Assembly (NCBI GenBank): GCA_934444895.1
Contig: CAKSDA010000094.1
Location: 1 to 5,902, forward strand
DNA: 5,902 nt
Direction: 5' to 3'
Source of the DNA: an uncultured Eubacteriales bacterium
Lineage (GTDB): Bacteria > Bacillota > Clostridia > Oscillospirales > Acutalibacteraceae
Shown here: piece by piece, positions 1 to 5,617 of the stretch
How the letters are laid out: each line of letters begins with the position of its first letter
How positions within the stretch are numbered: position 1 is the first letter of the stretch
The notes under the pieces: generated by a model
What the model saw: the letters and a program-made list of their open reading frames with translations, nothing else
What the model was told of the DNA's origin: nothing
Databases searched by the model: none
Program-made: the position numbers and the translations under genes

Positions 1-6
1 AAGATT

Positions 7-51
7 AAAAAACCGAGTTCCGCTCAATTTAGAGTGAATCTCGGTTTTTTT
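7..51 (-). terminator. Bidirectional intrinsic terminator closing the folate operon
   Basis: The arms CCGAG (13-17) and CTCGG (40-44) pair, flanked by A6 (7-12) and T7 (45-51). An inner stem CGCTC/GAGTG (21-25/32-36, one G-U pair) closes on a 6-nt loop, with a 3x3 mismatch region between the two stems. Both strands therefore show a hairpin followed by a U-tract. On the minus strand it lies about 160 nt past the last operon stop codon and is the only plausible end for that transcript. On the plus strand it could also end a convergent gene left of the window, which I cannot see. Confidence 0.85.
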
Positions 52-80
52 GGCTGTTTTTTTACAGCCCCTTTTATGTC

Positions 81-120
81 ATTTGCTAGCAGAAACCAAT
101 ACGGTTCCGACCAGCAAAAT
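81..120 (-). other. Nested hairpin in the operon 3' untranslated region
   Basis: An outer stem TTTGCT/AGCAAA (82-87/113-118) encloses a symmetric 4x4 internal loop. Inside it is a second stem GAAACC/GGTTCC (92-97/103-108; on the minus-strand RNA one pair becomes G-U) with a 5-nt loop. No U-tract follows on either strand, so it is not a classical terminator. It lies in the predicted 3' untranslated region of the minus-strand operon. It may be a transcript-stabilising structure or a fragment of a dispersed palindromic repeat. The pairing is seen directly; the function is unknown. Confidence 0.45.
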
Positions 121-134
121 ACTTAATTTTTCTG

Positions 135-215
135 AAAGTAAAATCTCTAAAATCCGGAATTGTCAAAAGGTAAAATTTCTATAAACCGAATTTTTAAAAG
201 TAAAACTATCTAAAA
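135..215. repeat. Degenerate ~31-bp tandem repeat, two full copies and one partial
   Basis: The core AAAG(G)TAAAAT-N-TCTA recurs at about 135, 165 and 196, giving a period of 30-31 bp. Copies 1 (135-164) and 2 (165-195) also share a following CC(G)GAATT block. Copy 3 runs over the stop codon and last codons of the Gx-transporter gene, and is less alike after its core. The region is AT-rich, so some similarity may be chance, but the spacing is regular. I see no convincing reading frame and assign no function. Confidence 0.4.
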
Positions 216-716
216 GTTAATGTTTTTGGTTTTGTCAGTCAAAACCGCCGTTAAAATTCCGGTTAAACTACCCGCTGCTGTTGCCGCAACCAACAAAAAA
301 GGAAGATAGGATATAACCGAAAAACCTAATATGAGTATTGCAACCGCAAGCTGGGTTATATTGTGAACAATGCTGCCAACAATGCTTATTCCTATTATTC
401 CGATACCTTTTATTTTTGAAAGAGCAATCATTACAAGCACACTTGCCGTTCCGGCTGCAACAGAAAAGGCAAACGAAATCGCACTGCCAAACAGCACTGC
501 GGACAAAAGAATTCTTACCGTGTTTATAACAAAGCCCATTAAAGGCTTTTCTTTTCCTATTAAATACAAAGCCACTGCATTTGAAATTCCGATCTTCATT
601 CCGGGAACCAAAAAATCAAGACCCACTAAGGATTCAACATATCCCAAAATTAAAGCCAAACATGAAAATACGGCGTATATGCAAATCTTCCTTGCTGAAA
701 ATTTTTTCATAATCAT
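210..716 (-). CDS. Gx transporter family protein (heptaprenyl diphosphate synthase component I family)
   Basis: A 168-residue, highly hydrophobic membrane protein with about five or six helices (roughly residues 10-28, 42-53, 60-77, 80-99, 105-130 and 134-160). Family-type motifs are VPGMKIGISNAVAL (37-50), the NTVRILLSAVLFG helix (65-77) and a VHNITQL turn (117-123). The family is often annotated as heptaprenyl diphosphate synthase component I. From memory, Pfam groups it with ECF-transporter S-components (Gx_transp clan), so a membrane transport or binding role is likelier than catalysis. It is the last gene of the operon. Its ATG overlaps the upstream stop codon as ATGA (713-716), implying translational coupling. 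A second in-frame ATG at 710 is possible, and neither start has a strong Shine-Dalgarno site. The NusG-II/Gx pair recalls the eetA/eetB genes of flavin-based extracellular electron transfer; the substrate is not evident from sequence. Confidence 0.9.
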   Translation of the reverse strand: MIMKKFSARKICIYAVFSCLALILGYVESLVGLDFLVPGMKIGISNAVALYLIGKEKPLMGFVINTVRILLSAVLFGSAISFAFSVAAGTASVLVMIALSKIKGIGIIGISIVGSIVHNITQLAVAILILGFSVISYLPFLLVAATAAGSLTGILTAVLTDKTKNINF

Positions 717-1054
717 TTAATCTCAACAATCATCTTATGGGGCAGGCAAACAATGCTTTGTCCCTTTTTGTCAATCTTTCCCTTTGCTATGCAAATTTCA
801 TCCCTGCAATTTGAGAAAGTACATGAACATTTTTTGTTTTTGACTTCAATTATATTCTTTCCAAGCGGTGTTTCAATGGTTTTAGTTTCATCCTTTGTAA
901 GCGGCGCAGTATAAACCACTTTGTTTTCTACCGAAACCACAACCGTTTTCCCTGGCTTTTGGCATTTTAAAAAAGCAAAAGCCGTCACCGCAACAACCAA
1001 AACGGCAGCTATAAAAATGTATATGTCCGATTTTTTGACTGTCTTATTCTTCAT
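713..1054 (-). CDS. NusG domain II-containing membrane-anchored protein
   Basis: 113 residues. A lysine-rich N-terminus (MKNKTVKKSD) precedes one transmembrane helix (about 10-29), followed by an extracytoplasmic domain of about 80 residues. The C-terminal half carries the NusG-II signature: CRDEIC (83-88), a KGKI turn (91-94) and GQSIVCLPH (98-106), ending MIVEIK. Cysteines 83, 88 and 103 match the conserved family cysteines; 76 and 78 are extra. Despite the name it lacks the NusG N-terminal and KOW regions and is not a transcription factor. I chose the ATG at 1054, which overlaps folK by 11 nt, because the lysine-rich leader plus helix is usual for the family. An ATG at 1069 would add five residues (MRYGF) and a 26-nt overlap; neither has a clear Shine-Dalgarno site. 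It is followed by the Gx-transporter gene, a pairing common in Firmicutes. The biochemical role is unproven. Confidence 0.88.
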   Translation of the reverse strand: MKNKTVKKSDIYIFIAAVLVVAVTAFAFLKCQKPGKTVVVSVENKVVYTAPLTKDETKTIETPLGKNIIEVKNKKCSCTFSNCRDEICIAKGKIDKKGQSIVCLPHKMIVEIK

Positions 1055-1508
1055 AAAGCCATACCGCATTTTGATCGCATTTTTTAAGATTATTTAAATA
1101 CTCATCATCAGGCAGCAGTTCAACAAGAGGTGCCAGCACAAACGCCCTCTCTTTAAATGCCGGATGAGGCAATTTTAATTCGCTTGTATTAATTTTTTCA
1201 TCATCATATAAAATCAGATCCAGATCAATTATTCTGGGCCCGTTTTTCACAGTGCGAATTCTTCCCATTCCCGCCTCAATTCCGAGACAAACTCCAAGAA
1301 GCGCCGCCGGAGACAATTCGGTCTCAACACAAACAACCGTATTTAAAAAACAATTTTGATTTTCATATCCCCACGGCTCAGTCTCGTATATCCTTGCCGT
1401 TTTAATTACTTTTACAGCAGGGACCTTCTCTAAAGCCGCAATAGCTTCATTAATATTGTTAAGTCTGGCTCCCATATTAGTTCCAAGCGCAATATAGGCA
1501 ATACCCAC
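1044..1508 (-). CDS. folK: 2-amino-4-hydroxy-6-hydroxymethyldihydropteridine diphosphokinase (HPPK)
   Basis: A 154-residue cytoplasmic enzyme that transfers pyrophosphate from ATP to 6-hydroxymethyl-7,8-dihydropterin, making the substrate of FolP. Recognisable motifs run in the family order: ALGTNMG (8-13, usually LGSN-x-G), YETEPWG (41-47), FLNTVV (54-59), GRIR (82-85), GPRIIDLDLILYD (90-102) and LPHPAFKERAFVLAPL (113-128). Asp95 and Asp97, the magnesium ligands, fall at the same numbers as in the E. coli enzyme, and the length is typical. The start is GTG at 1508, preceded by GGGTGAT (1512-1518), which can pair with the 3' end of 16S rRNA. The frame is closed upstream by the folB stop codon, 18 bp away, so no earlier start is possible beyond that gap. 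It is a stand-alone protein, not fused to FolB or FolP. The 3' end overlaps the NusG-II gene. Confidence 0.97.
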   Translation of the reverse strand: MGIAYIALGTNMGARLNNINEAIAALEKVPAVKVIKTARIYETEPWGYENQNCFLNTVVCVETELSPAALLGVCLGIEAGMGRIRTVKNGPRIIDLDLILYDDEKINTSELKLPHPAFKERAFVLAPLVELLPDDEYLNNLKKCDQNAVWLYEE

Positions 1509-1526
1509 AACATCACCCGTTTTTAT

Positions 1527-1880
1527 CTAAATTCTAACCCTTACCGCAACATAATCAAACTCGCATGACATGGGCGCATTAGGCTTTTTAAGCAATACTT
1601 CAACATGTTCAATGCCGCAAAATTCTTTTAAAATAGATTTTGCAACCTCGTCCGCCGCTCTTTCTATAAGCTTATAAGGCCTTTCGGTCATAACTCTGGT
1701 AACAGTTTTTCTTACAGCAGCATAATTCACCGTATCATTAATATCATCGCTTTTTCTTGCTTTGTCTAAATTCGCGTCGATGACAATGTCCAGCTCAAAT
1801 TCCTGACCGTTTTCGGTCTCGGACGGATTTACACCGTGATAGGCAAATACCTTAAGTCCTTTAATAATAATCTGATCCAC
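1527..1880 (-). CDS. folB: Dihydroneopterin aldolase (DHNA)
   Basis: A 117-residue protein that cleaves 7,8-dihydroneopterin to 6-hydroxymethyl-dihydropterin and glycolaldehyde; family members form octamers in the cytoplasm. It has the family start (MDQIIIKGLKVFAYHGV) followed by SETENGQEF (20-28), where Glu21 aligns with the pterin-binding Glu22 of the S. aureus enzyme. Mid-protein it has DTVNYAAV (49-56) and LIERAADEVA (71-80). Near the end is LLKKPNAP (96-103), with Lys99 before proline as the likely catalytic lysine. The histidine often found in the final ...HFDYV segment is replaced (CEFDYV, 106-111), a mild variation. The start is GTG at 1880 with an excellent AGGAGA site (1888-1893) spaced 7 nt. 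It lies 36 bp after the membrane-protein gene and 18 bp before folK. Confidence 0.95.
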   Translation of the reverse strand: MDQIIIKGLKVFAYHGVNPSETENGQEFELDIVIDANLDKARKSDDINDTVNYAAVRKTVTRVMTERPYKLIERAADEVAKSILKEFCGIEHVEVLLKKPNAPMSCEFDYVAVRVRI

Positions 1881-1916
1881 AACTTTTTCTCCTGTTTTAT
1901 ATTTAGTTTTGAAAAT

Positions 1917-2567
1917 CTAATTATTCGCTTTTAAAGACTTTGGAGAGCTTTCTTTCCATGCTTCAAGAAAATGGCCGAAGACAAATGTATATAAAGCGGC
2001 ATAGACAATGTATGAAACTGTGCTGAAGGTAAAACGGTCCTTTATAAAATCCCATACACTGTTTGTTCCAAAGGTATATTGCCTTGCTCCGATAACTATG
2101 TAAACAACGAATGAAACATAAATAATTATGTCTGCGGCAATTATTATGCCTTTGGTTGTATTTTTAAACTTGTTTTTATTTAAATATATCGCTAAGAAAA
2201 CGGCAGCAACCGTTAAGGCAGAAAGCCCTGTAAACATGGTAATGAAAAGATATTCGTTTATATCTATGATTCCGCGCCCGGTTGCAATATAAATTATTTG
2301 GGCTATAATTCCCGTAATTCTTATAAAAAACATAAGAGAGAAAACAACAGCTGAAAATGTATTAAAATACTTTTTTGCCGGAGAATTTGAAATATTCAAA
2401 AATGTAACTGTTCCGAGCACAATGCCGCACGGTACCATGTTTTCCAAAATAAGATTTACCCTGTCCCCTGCGTTGTCATATCCAAAGGCCTTGTAAATCG
2501 TAAAAATATCAAACCCTATCAGCAGTGCGGCGGAAACAACCGTAAGAATTTTTAAAAATTTATTCAT
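1917..2567 (-). CDS. Unrecognised six-helix membrane protein inside the folate operon
   Basis: 216 residues, not recognised. Hydropathy by eye gives six membrane helices at about 5-27, 44-60, 70-95, 106-129, 139-161 and 182-203, with a short charged tail (EAWKESSPKSLKANN). There is no signal peptidase site, no nucleotide-binding motif and no cysteine or histidine cluster. Charged residues within or next to helices are few (Asp20 in helix 1, Arg83 in helix 3). The frame stays open upstream to 2666 inside folP, but the ATG at 2567 is the true start: it overlaps the folP stop as ATGA and is preceded by AGGGAGA (2575-2581) spaced 7 nt. Coupling to folP and its place before folB suggest expression with folate synthesis. 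A pterin, folate or p-aminobenzoate transport role is only a guess. Size and helix number would fit an ECF S-component, but I see no diagnostic motif. Confidence 0.85.
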   Translation of the reverse strand: MNKFLKILTVVSAALLIGFDIFTIYKAFGYDNAGDRVNLILENMVPCGIVLGTVTFLNISNSPAKKYFNTFSAVVFSLMFFIRITGIIAQIIYIATGRGIIDINEYLFITMFTGLSALTVAAVFLAIYLNKNKFKNTTKGIIIAADIIIYVSFVVYIVIGARQYTFGTNSVWDFIKDRFTFSTVSYIVYAALYTFVFGHFLEAWKESSPKSLKANN

Positions 2568-3388
2568 CCTTTTTTCTCCCTTAAAAGTTTGTCCGCCACT
2601 GCGGCCGTTCTGGCACAGATTTCGCAGTTGTGGACTCTTATTATATCGGCGCCCTTCATAATACATATAAGGTTTGCTGCGGCGGTTTCAATATCTCTCT
2701 CCATAAAGGGCAAGTCCCGCCCGGCAAGCTCACCTATCACTCTCTTTCTTGAAAGACCCACCAAAAACGCAAAACCCTTAACCTTAATCCTGTCACATTC
2801 TTTGATAAGGGCAACACATTGAGCATTTGTCTTATCAAAACCTATTCCGGGATCAAGACAAATATTTTCAGGCGGTATGCCAAGCGCAACGGCACGGTTA
2901 AGCATATCCACAAGGGTTGCATGAACCGAAACCGCCGGATCGGTTTTGTTTTCTATTTCGCCGGGGTGCATTAAAATAATTCCGGCATTGTGTTTGCAAA
3001 CAACAGCTGTCATTTCAGGAGTTATGTCTTTAACACAATTCACAATCGACGCTCCGTTTTGAAGAGCCTTATCAGCAACATACGGATAAAAAGTATCTAC
3101 CGAAACAGGTACGCCGACCGATGATACAACCAAAGGAAGAATGTCACAAAGCCTTGCCCATTCTTCCTCTTTTGAAATTTGCTTGAATCCGGGTCTTGTA
3201 GACTGACCGCCTATGTCGATTATATCAGCGCCGGCCTTTTCCATATCAACCGCGGCTTTAACAGCGTCCTCTTTTGAAAAGTGGGTTCCACCGTCCGAAA
3301 ATGAATCCGGGGTAATGTTGAGTATCCCCATTATGTAGGTTTTTTCACCAAGCGGAAGTTTTTTACCTTTAAAACAAAATGAATTCAT
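2564..3388 (-). CDS. folP: Dihydropteroate synthase (DHPS)
   Basis: A 274-residue TIM-barrel enzyme that joins 6-hydroxymethyl-dihydropterin diphosphate to p-aminobenzoate, giving dihydropteroate; it is the target of sulfonamides. Motifs in order: MGILNITPDSFSDGG (20-34), DIGGQSTRPG (58-67), SVDT (96-99, pterin-binding Asp98), IVNCV (115-119, Asn117), LDPGIGFDKT (178-187, Asp179), VGLSRKR (210-216, Lys215) and RVHN (251-254, Arg251 and His253). All core pterin, phosphate and pABA residues are present. Variants are Gln for the usual Glu in DIGGESTRPG, Cys after Asn117 where Asp is common, and Asn in RVHN, which S. aureus also has. The start is ATG at 3388, 13 bp after the folE stop codon. Its Shine-Dalgarno (AGGA, 3400-3403) overlaps that stop and is rather far (11 nt). 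The 3' end overlaps the next gene by 4 bp. Confidence 0.97.
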   Translation of the reverse strand: MNSFCFKGKKLPLGEKTYIMGILNITPDSFSDGGTHFSKEDAVKAAVDMEKAGADIIDIGGQSTRPGFKQISKEEEWARLCDILPLVVSSVGVPVSVDTFYPYVADKALQNGASIVNCVKDITPEMTAVVCKHNAGIILMHPGEIENKTDPAVSVHATLVDMLNRAVALGIPPENICLDPGIGFDKTNAQCVALIKECDRIKVKGFAFLVGLSRKRVIGELAGRDLPFMERDIETAAANLICIMKGADIIRVHNCEICARTAAVADKLLREKKG

Positions 3389-3401
3389 TTTTCATCGCGT
3401 C

Positions 3402-3962
3402 CTACTTTCCGGATTTAAATAGACTGAAAGCCTCGTTTCTCGTTCTTATATCCGAACGCATTATACCCCTGAGCGCCGAGGTTTCGGTAGTAGTGCCAAA
3501 AGCCCGAGCGCCGCGCATTGTCATGCACAAATGCTCTGCCTCAATAACCACTGCAACCCCCTGAGGTTTTAATTGCCTATCCAAAAAATCGGCAATGTCC
3601 GCGGTGAGCCTCTCCTGAAGCTGAGGCTTTTTTGCAAAGCAATCAACTATTCTTGCAAGTTTTGAAAGTCCTATTACCGTACCGTCGCCCGGAATATACG
3701 CAATATGCGCCTTGCCTACAAACGGCAGCAAATGGTGCTCGCACATGGAATAAAGCGGTATATCCTTAACCACAACCATCTCATCATGCCCTGTGTGAAA
3801 TGTCTTTATGAATGTTTTGGGATCGGTGCTAAGTCCGCCGAATACCTCCGCATACATTCTGGCAACCCTGGCCGGAGTTTCAACAAGACCTTCTCTGTCA
3901 GGGTCTTCACCTATTGCAATAAGTATTTCCCTTACCGCTTTTTCAATTCTTTTTAAATCCAA
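3402..3962 (-). CDS. folE: GTP cyclohydrolase I
   Basis: A 186-residue cytoplasmic enzyme that converts GTP to 7,8-dihydroneopterin triphosphate, the first committed step of folate synthesis. The sequence shows GEDPDREGLVETPARV (18-33), the zinc site CEHH (74-77), IGLSKLARIVDCFAKKPQLQ (97-116) and EAEHLCMTMRG (141-151). Cys74, His77 and Cys146 match the zinc ligands Cys110, His113 and Cys181 of E. coli, and His144 matches catalytic His179. The length is normal for short bacterial type IA enzymes. The start is an unusual TTG at 3962, placed by GAGGT (3972-3976) 9 nt upstream and by homology beginning at once; the nearby ATG at 3978 is out of frame. It lies 41 bp after the synthetase gene with no terminator between, so it is probably co-transcribed. 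A weak TTG start may limit FolE synthesis. Confidence 0.97.
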   Translation of the reverse strand: MDLKRIEKAVREILIAIGEDPDREGLVETPARVARMYAEVFGGLSTDPKTFIKTFHTGHDEMVVVKDIPLYSMCEHHLLPFVGKAHIAYIPGDGTVIGLSKLARIVDCFAKKPQLQERLTADIADFLDRQLKPQGVAVVIEAEHLCMTMRGARAFGTTTETSALRGIMRSDIRTRNEAFSLFKSGK

Positions 3963-3971
3963 AATATAATA

Positions 3972-3976
3972 ACCTC
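3972..3976 (-). promoter_or_regulatory. Shine-Dalgarno site that fixes the folE TTG start
   Basis: GAGGT on the minus strand lies 9 nt before the TTG at 3962-3960. It is the only purine-rich site in the 41-bp gap. The ATG it overlaps (3978-3976) is not in the folE frame, so translation most plausibly begins at TTG. Confidence 0.7.
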
Positions 3977-4003
3977 ATAATAAAAGTATCAATAAAAGTA
4001 ATT

Positions 4004-5377
4004 TTAAAATTCAAGGCGAGATTTAATATACTCGTTTAATTTATCTATCGGAATACGCTCCTGTTCCATAGTATCGCGATCACGAACGGTAACGCATCCG
4101 TCCTCGGCAGAATCAAAATCATAGGTAATGCAAAACGGCGTTCCGATTTCGTCCTCTCTGCGATATCTCTTTCCTATTGAACCGGCGTCATCATAATCAA
4201 CCATATACTCTTTTTTAAGCATATCATATACTTCTGTTGCGCCGTCGTTTAACTTTTTGCTAAGCGGAAGCACCGCAGCCTTGAAAGGTGCAAGAGCAGG
4301 ATGAAGCCTTAAAACGGTTCTTACTTCTCCCTTGTCGTCTTTTTCCTCGTCGTATGCGTCACACAAAAATGCTAAAAGAACGCGGTCGGCACCAAGTGAC
4401 GGTTCGATAACATACGGAACAAACTTTTCACCGGTTTCCTGATCAAAATATTCAAGGCTCTTTGTCGACTCCTTCATATGGGCGTTCAGATCATAGTCGG
4501 TTCTGTCGGCAATTCCCCAAAGCTCACCCCAACCAAACGGGAACAAAAATTCAAAATCGGTCGTAGCATTGGAATAATGAGAAAGTTCTTCCTTTTCGTG
4601 ATCGCGAAGACGCAGATTATCACTCTTAATTCCAAGGCTTAAAAGCCAGTTTTTGCAATATTCTTTCCAGTAGTTGAACCAATCCAAATCCGTGCCGGGC
4701 TTACAGAAAAATTCCAATTCCATTTGCTCGAATTCACGGGTTCGGAAAATAAAGTTTCCGGGGGTAATTTCATTTCTGAAAGACTTTCCTATCTGACATA
4801 CTCCGAATGGAAGCTTTCTCCTTGAAGTTCTTTGAATATTTCCGAAGTTAACAAATATACCCTGGGCCGTTTCAGGACGAAGGTATATTTCGTTTTTTGC
4901 ATCCTCGGTAACGCCCTGGAATGTTTTAAACATAAGGTTAAATTTGCGTATGTCTGTAAAATTGCATTTTCCGCAGTTAGGGCATTTAATTTGTTTTTCT
5001 TTAATATATTCCGACATTTTTTCAAAGCTCCAGCCGGCCGGATTAACTCCGGTATCTTCTATAAGCTTATCGGCGCGGTGACGGGTTTTGCAGTCCTTGC
5101 AATCCATAAGGGGATCGGAAAATCCGCCAACATGGCCGGAAGCCACCCATACTCTGGGGTTCATAAGAATTGCACTGTCTAAACCTACATTGTATTTGTT
5201 TTCCTGAACAAATTTTTTCCACCAGGCTTTTTTAATGTTGTTTTTAAACTCAACGCCGAGAGGGCCGTAATCCCATGTATTTGAAAGTCCGCCGTATATT
5301 TCGGATCCGGAGTAAACAAATCCTCTTCCCTTTGCAAGGGCTACAATAGCATCCATATTTTTTTCATTGTTATTCAT
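4004..5377 (-). CDS. glyQS: Glycine--tRNA ligase, single-chain alpha2 type
   Basis: A 457-residue class II aminoacyl-tRNA synthetase that charges tRNA-Gly; also called glyS. This is the homodimeric eukaryote/archaea-like type found in Firmicutes, not the alpha2-beta2 GlyQ/GlyS type. Motif 1 lies around 34-56 (TWDYGPLGVEFKNNIKKAW). A treble-clef-like insertion has CxxC pairs at 93/96 and 132/135, possibly binding zinc. The active site includes IYLRPETAQGIFVNF (164-178). Motif 2 is FRNEITPGNFIFRTREFEQ (200-218), and WGIADRTDYDL (287-297) precedes motif 3, EPSLGADRVLLAFL (325-338). The anticodon-binding domain starts near HPALAPFKAAVLPL (359-372) and holds GKRYRREDEIGTPFCI (402-417). The ATG at 5377 is chosen over an in-frame ATG at residue 8 because GGGAG (5386-5390) lies 8 nt upstream. 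It is the first gene of the operon and has its own promoter. No T-box is seen in its leader. Confidence 0.98.
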   Translation of the reverse strand: MNNNEKNMDAIVALAKGRGFVYSGSEIYGGLSNTWDYGPLGVEFKNNIKKAWWKKFVQENKYNVGLDSAILMNPRVWVASGHVGGFSDPLMDCKDCKTRHRADKLIEDTGVNPAGWSFEKMSEYIKEKQIKCPNCGKCNFTDIRKFNLMFKTFQGVTEDAKNEIYLRPETAQGIFVNFGNIQRTSRRKLPFGVCQIGKSFRNEITPGNFIFRTREFEQMELEFFCKPGTDLDWFNYWKEYCKNWLLSLGIKSDNLRLRDHEKEELSHYSNATTDFEFLFPFGWGELWGIADRTDYDLNAHMKESTKSLEYFDQETGEKFVPYVIEPSLGADRVLLAFLCDAYDEEKDDKGEVRTVLRLHPALAPFKAAVLPLSKKLNDGATEVYDMLKKEYMVDYDDAGSIGKRYRREDEIGTPFCITYDFDSAEDGCVTVRDRDTMEQERIPIDKLNEYIKSRLEF

Positions 5378-5476
5378 TTATATTTCTCCCATCTAAAAAA
5401 TTAAACCCGATTTTGACAATTTACGGCCGTTTTAATATGCTCTATAAATAATATCGCTTTATAAATTATACATATA

Positions 5477-5505
5477 AATATATAGCAATTTTTTCTCCAT
5501 GTCAA
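5477..5505 (-). promoter_or_regulatory. Sigma-A-type promoter for glyQS and the folate operon
   Basis: On the minus strand a perfect -35 TTGACA (5505-5500) is followed by a 17-bp spacer and -10 TATATT (5482-5477). Transcription would begin near 5470 and give a leader of about 92 nt before the ATG at 5377. A TATAAT (5470-5465) further on is too far from this -35 (29 bp) and lacks a properly spaced TGn. It could serve as a secondary element. Confidence 0.75.
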
Positions 5506-5588
5506 GTAAATAGTACTGCCGAGAACGCTCTAAACGGCAATTAGCCTATACTAAGAAACTAACCTGTTAAAATATTTTATAAAAAGTA

Positions 5589-5617
5589 TTGATTTTTGTA
5601 AAATTTCATGGTAATAT
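5589..5617 (+). promoter_or_regulatory. Extended -10 promoter for the tRNA-Pro gene
   Basis: The -35 TTGATT (5589-5594), a 17-bp spacer and -10 TAATAT (5612-5617) are preceded by TG at 5609-5610 (TGn extension). Transcription would start near 5624, leaving about 40 nt of 5' leader for removal before the tRNA at 5664. The promoter is divergent from the glyQS promoter, about 84 bp away. Confidence 0.75.

Noticed and set aside
84..164. Minus-strand open stretch of about 27 codons ending at TGA near position 82, with a hydrophobic end (ILLVGTVLVSASK)
   Set aside because: It has no ATG, GTG or TTG start with a ribosome site at a sensible place and coincides with the repeats and hairpin, so I do not call a peptide.
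370..720. Plus-strand open frame of 116 codons antisense to the Gx-transporter gene
   Set aside because: It mirrors a strongly recognisable membrane protein on the minus strand and has no homology features of its own.
2568..2666. Upstream extension of the six-helix protein by 33 codons to an ATG at 2666
   Set aside because: The extension is hydrophilic, lies wholly inside folP and has no purpose when a strong ribosome site sits 7 nt before the ATG at 2567.
3964..3992. Promoter-like TTGATA (3992-3987) with TTATAT 17 bp later, just before folE
   Set aside because: Its transcription start would fall within the first codons of folE, losing the Shine-Dalgarno site, and the -10 is poor.
4789..5182. 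Open frames on both strands within glyQS
   Set aside because: glyQS is intact and recognisable across this stretch; the others are frame shadows rich in cysteine and phenylalanine from out-of-frame reading.
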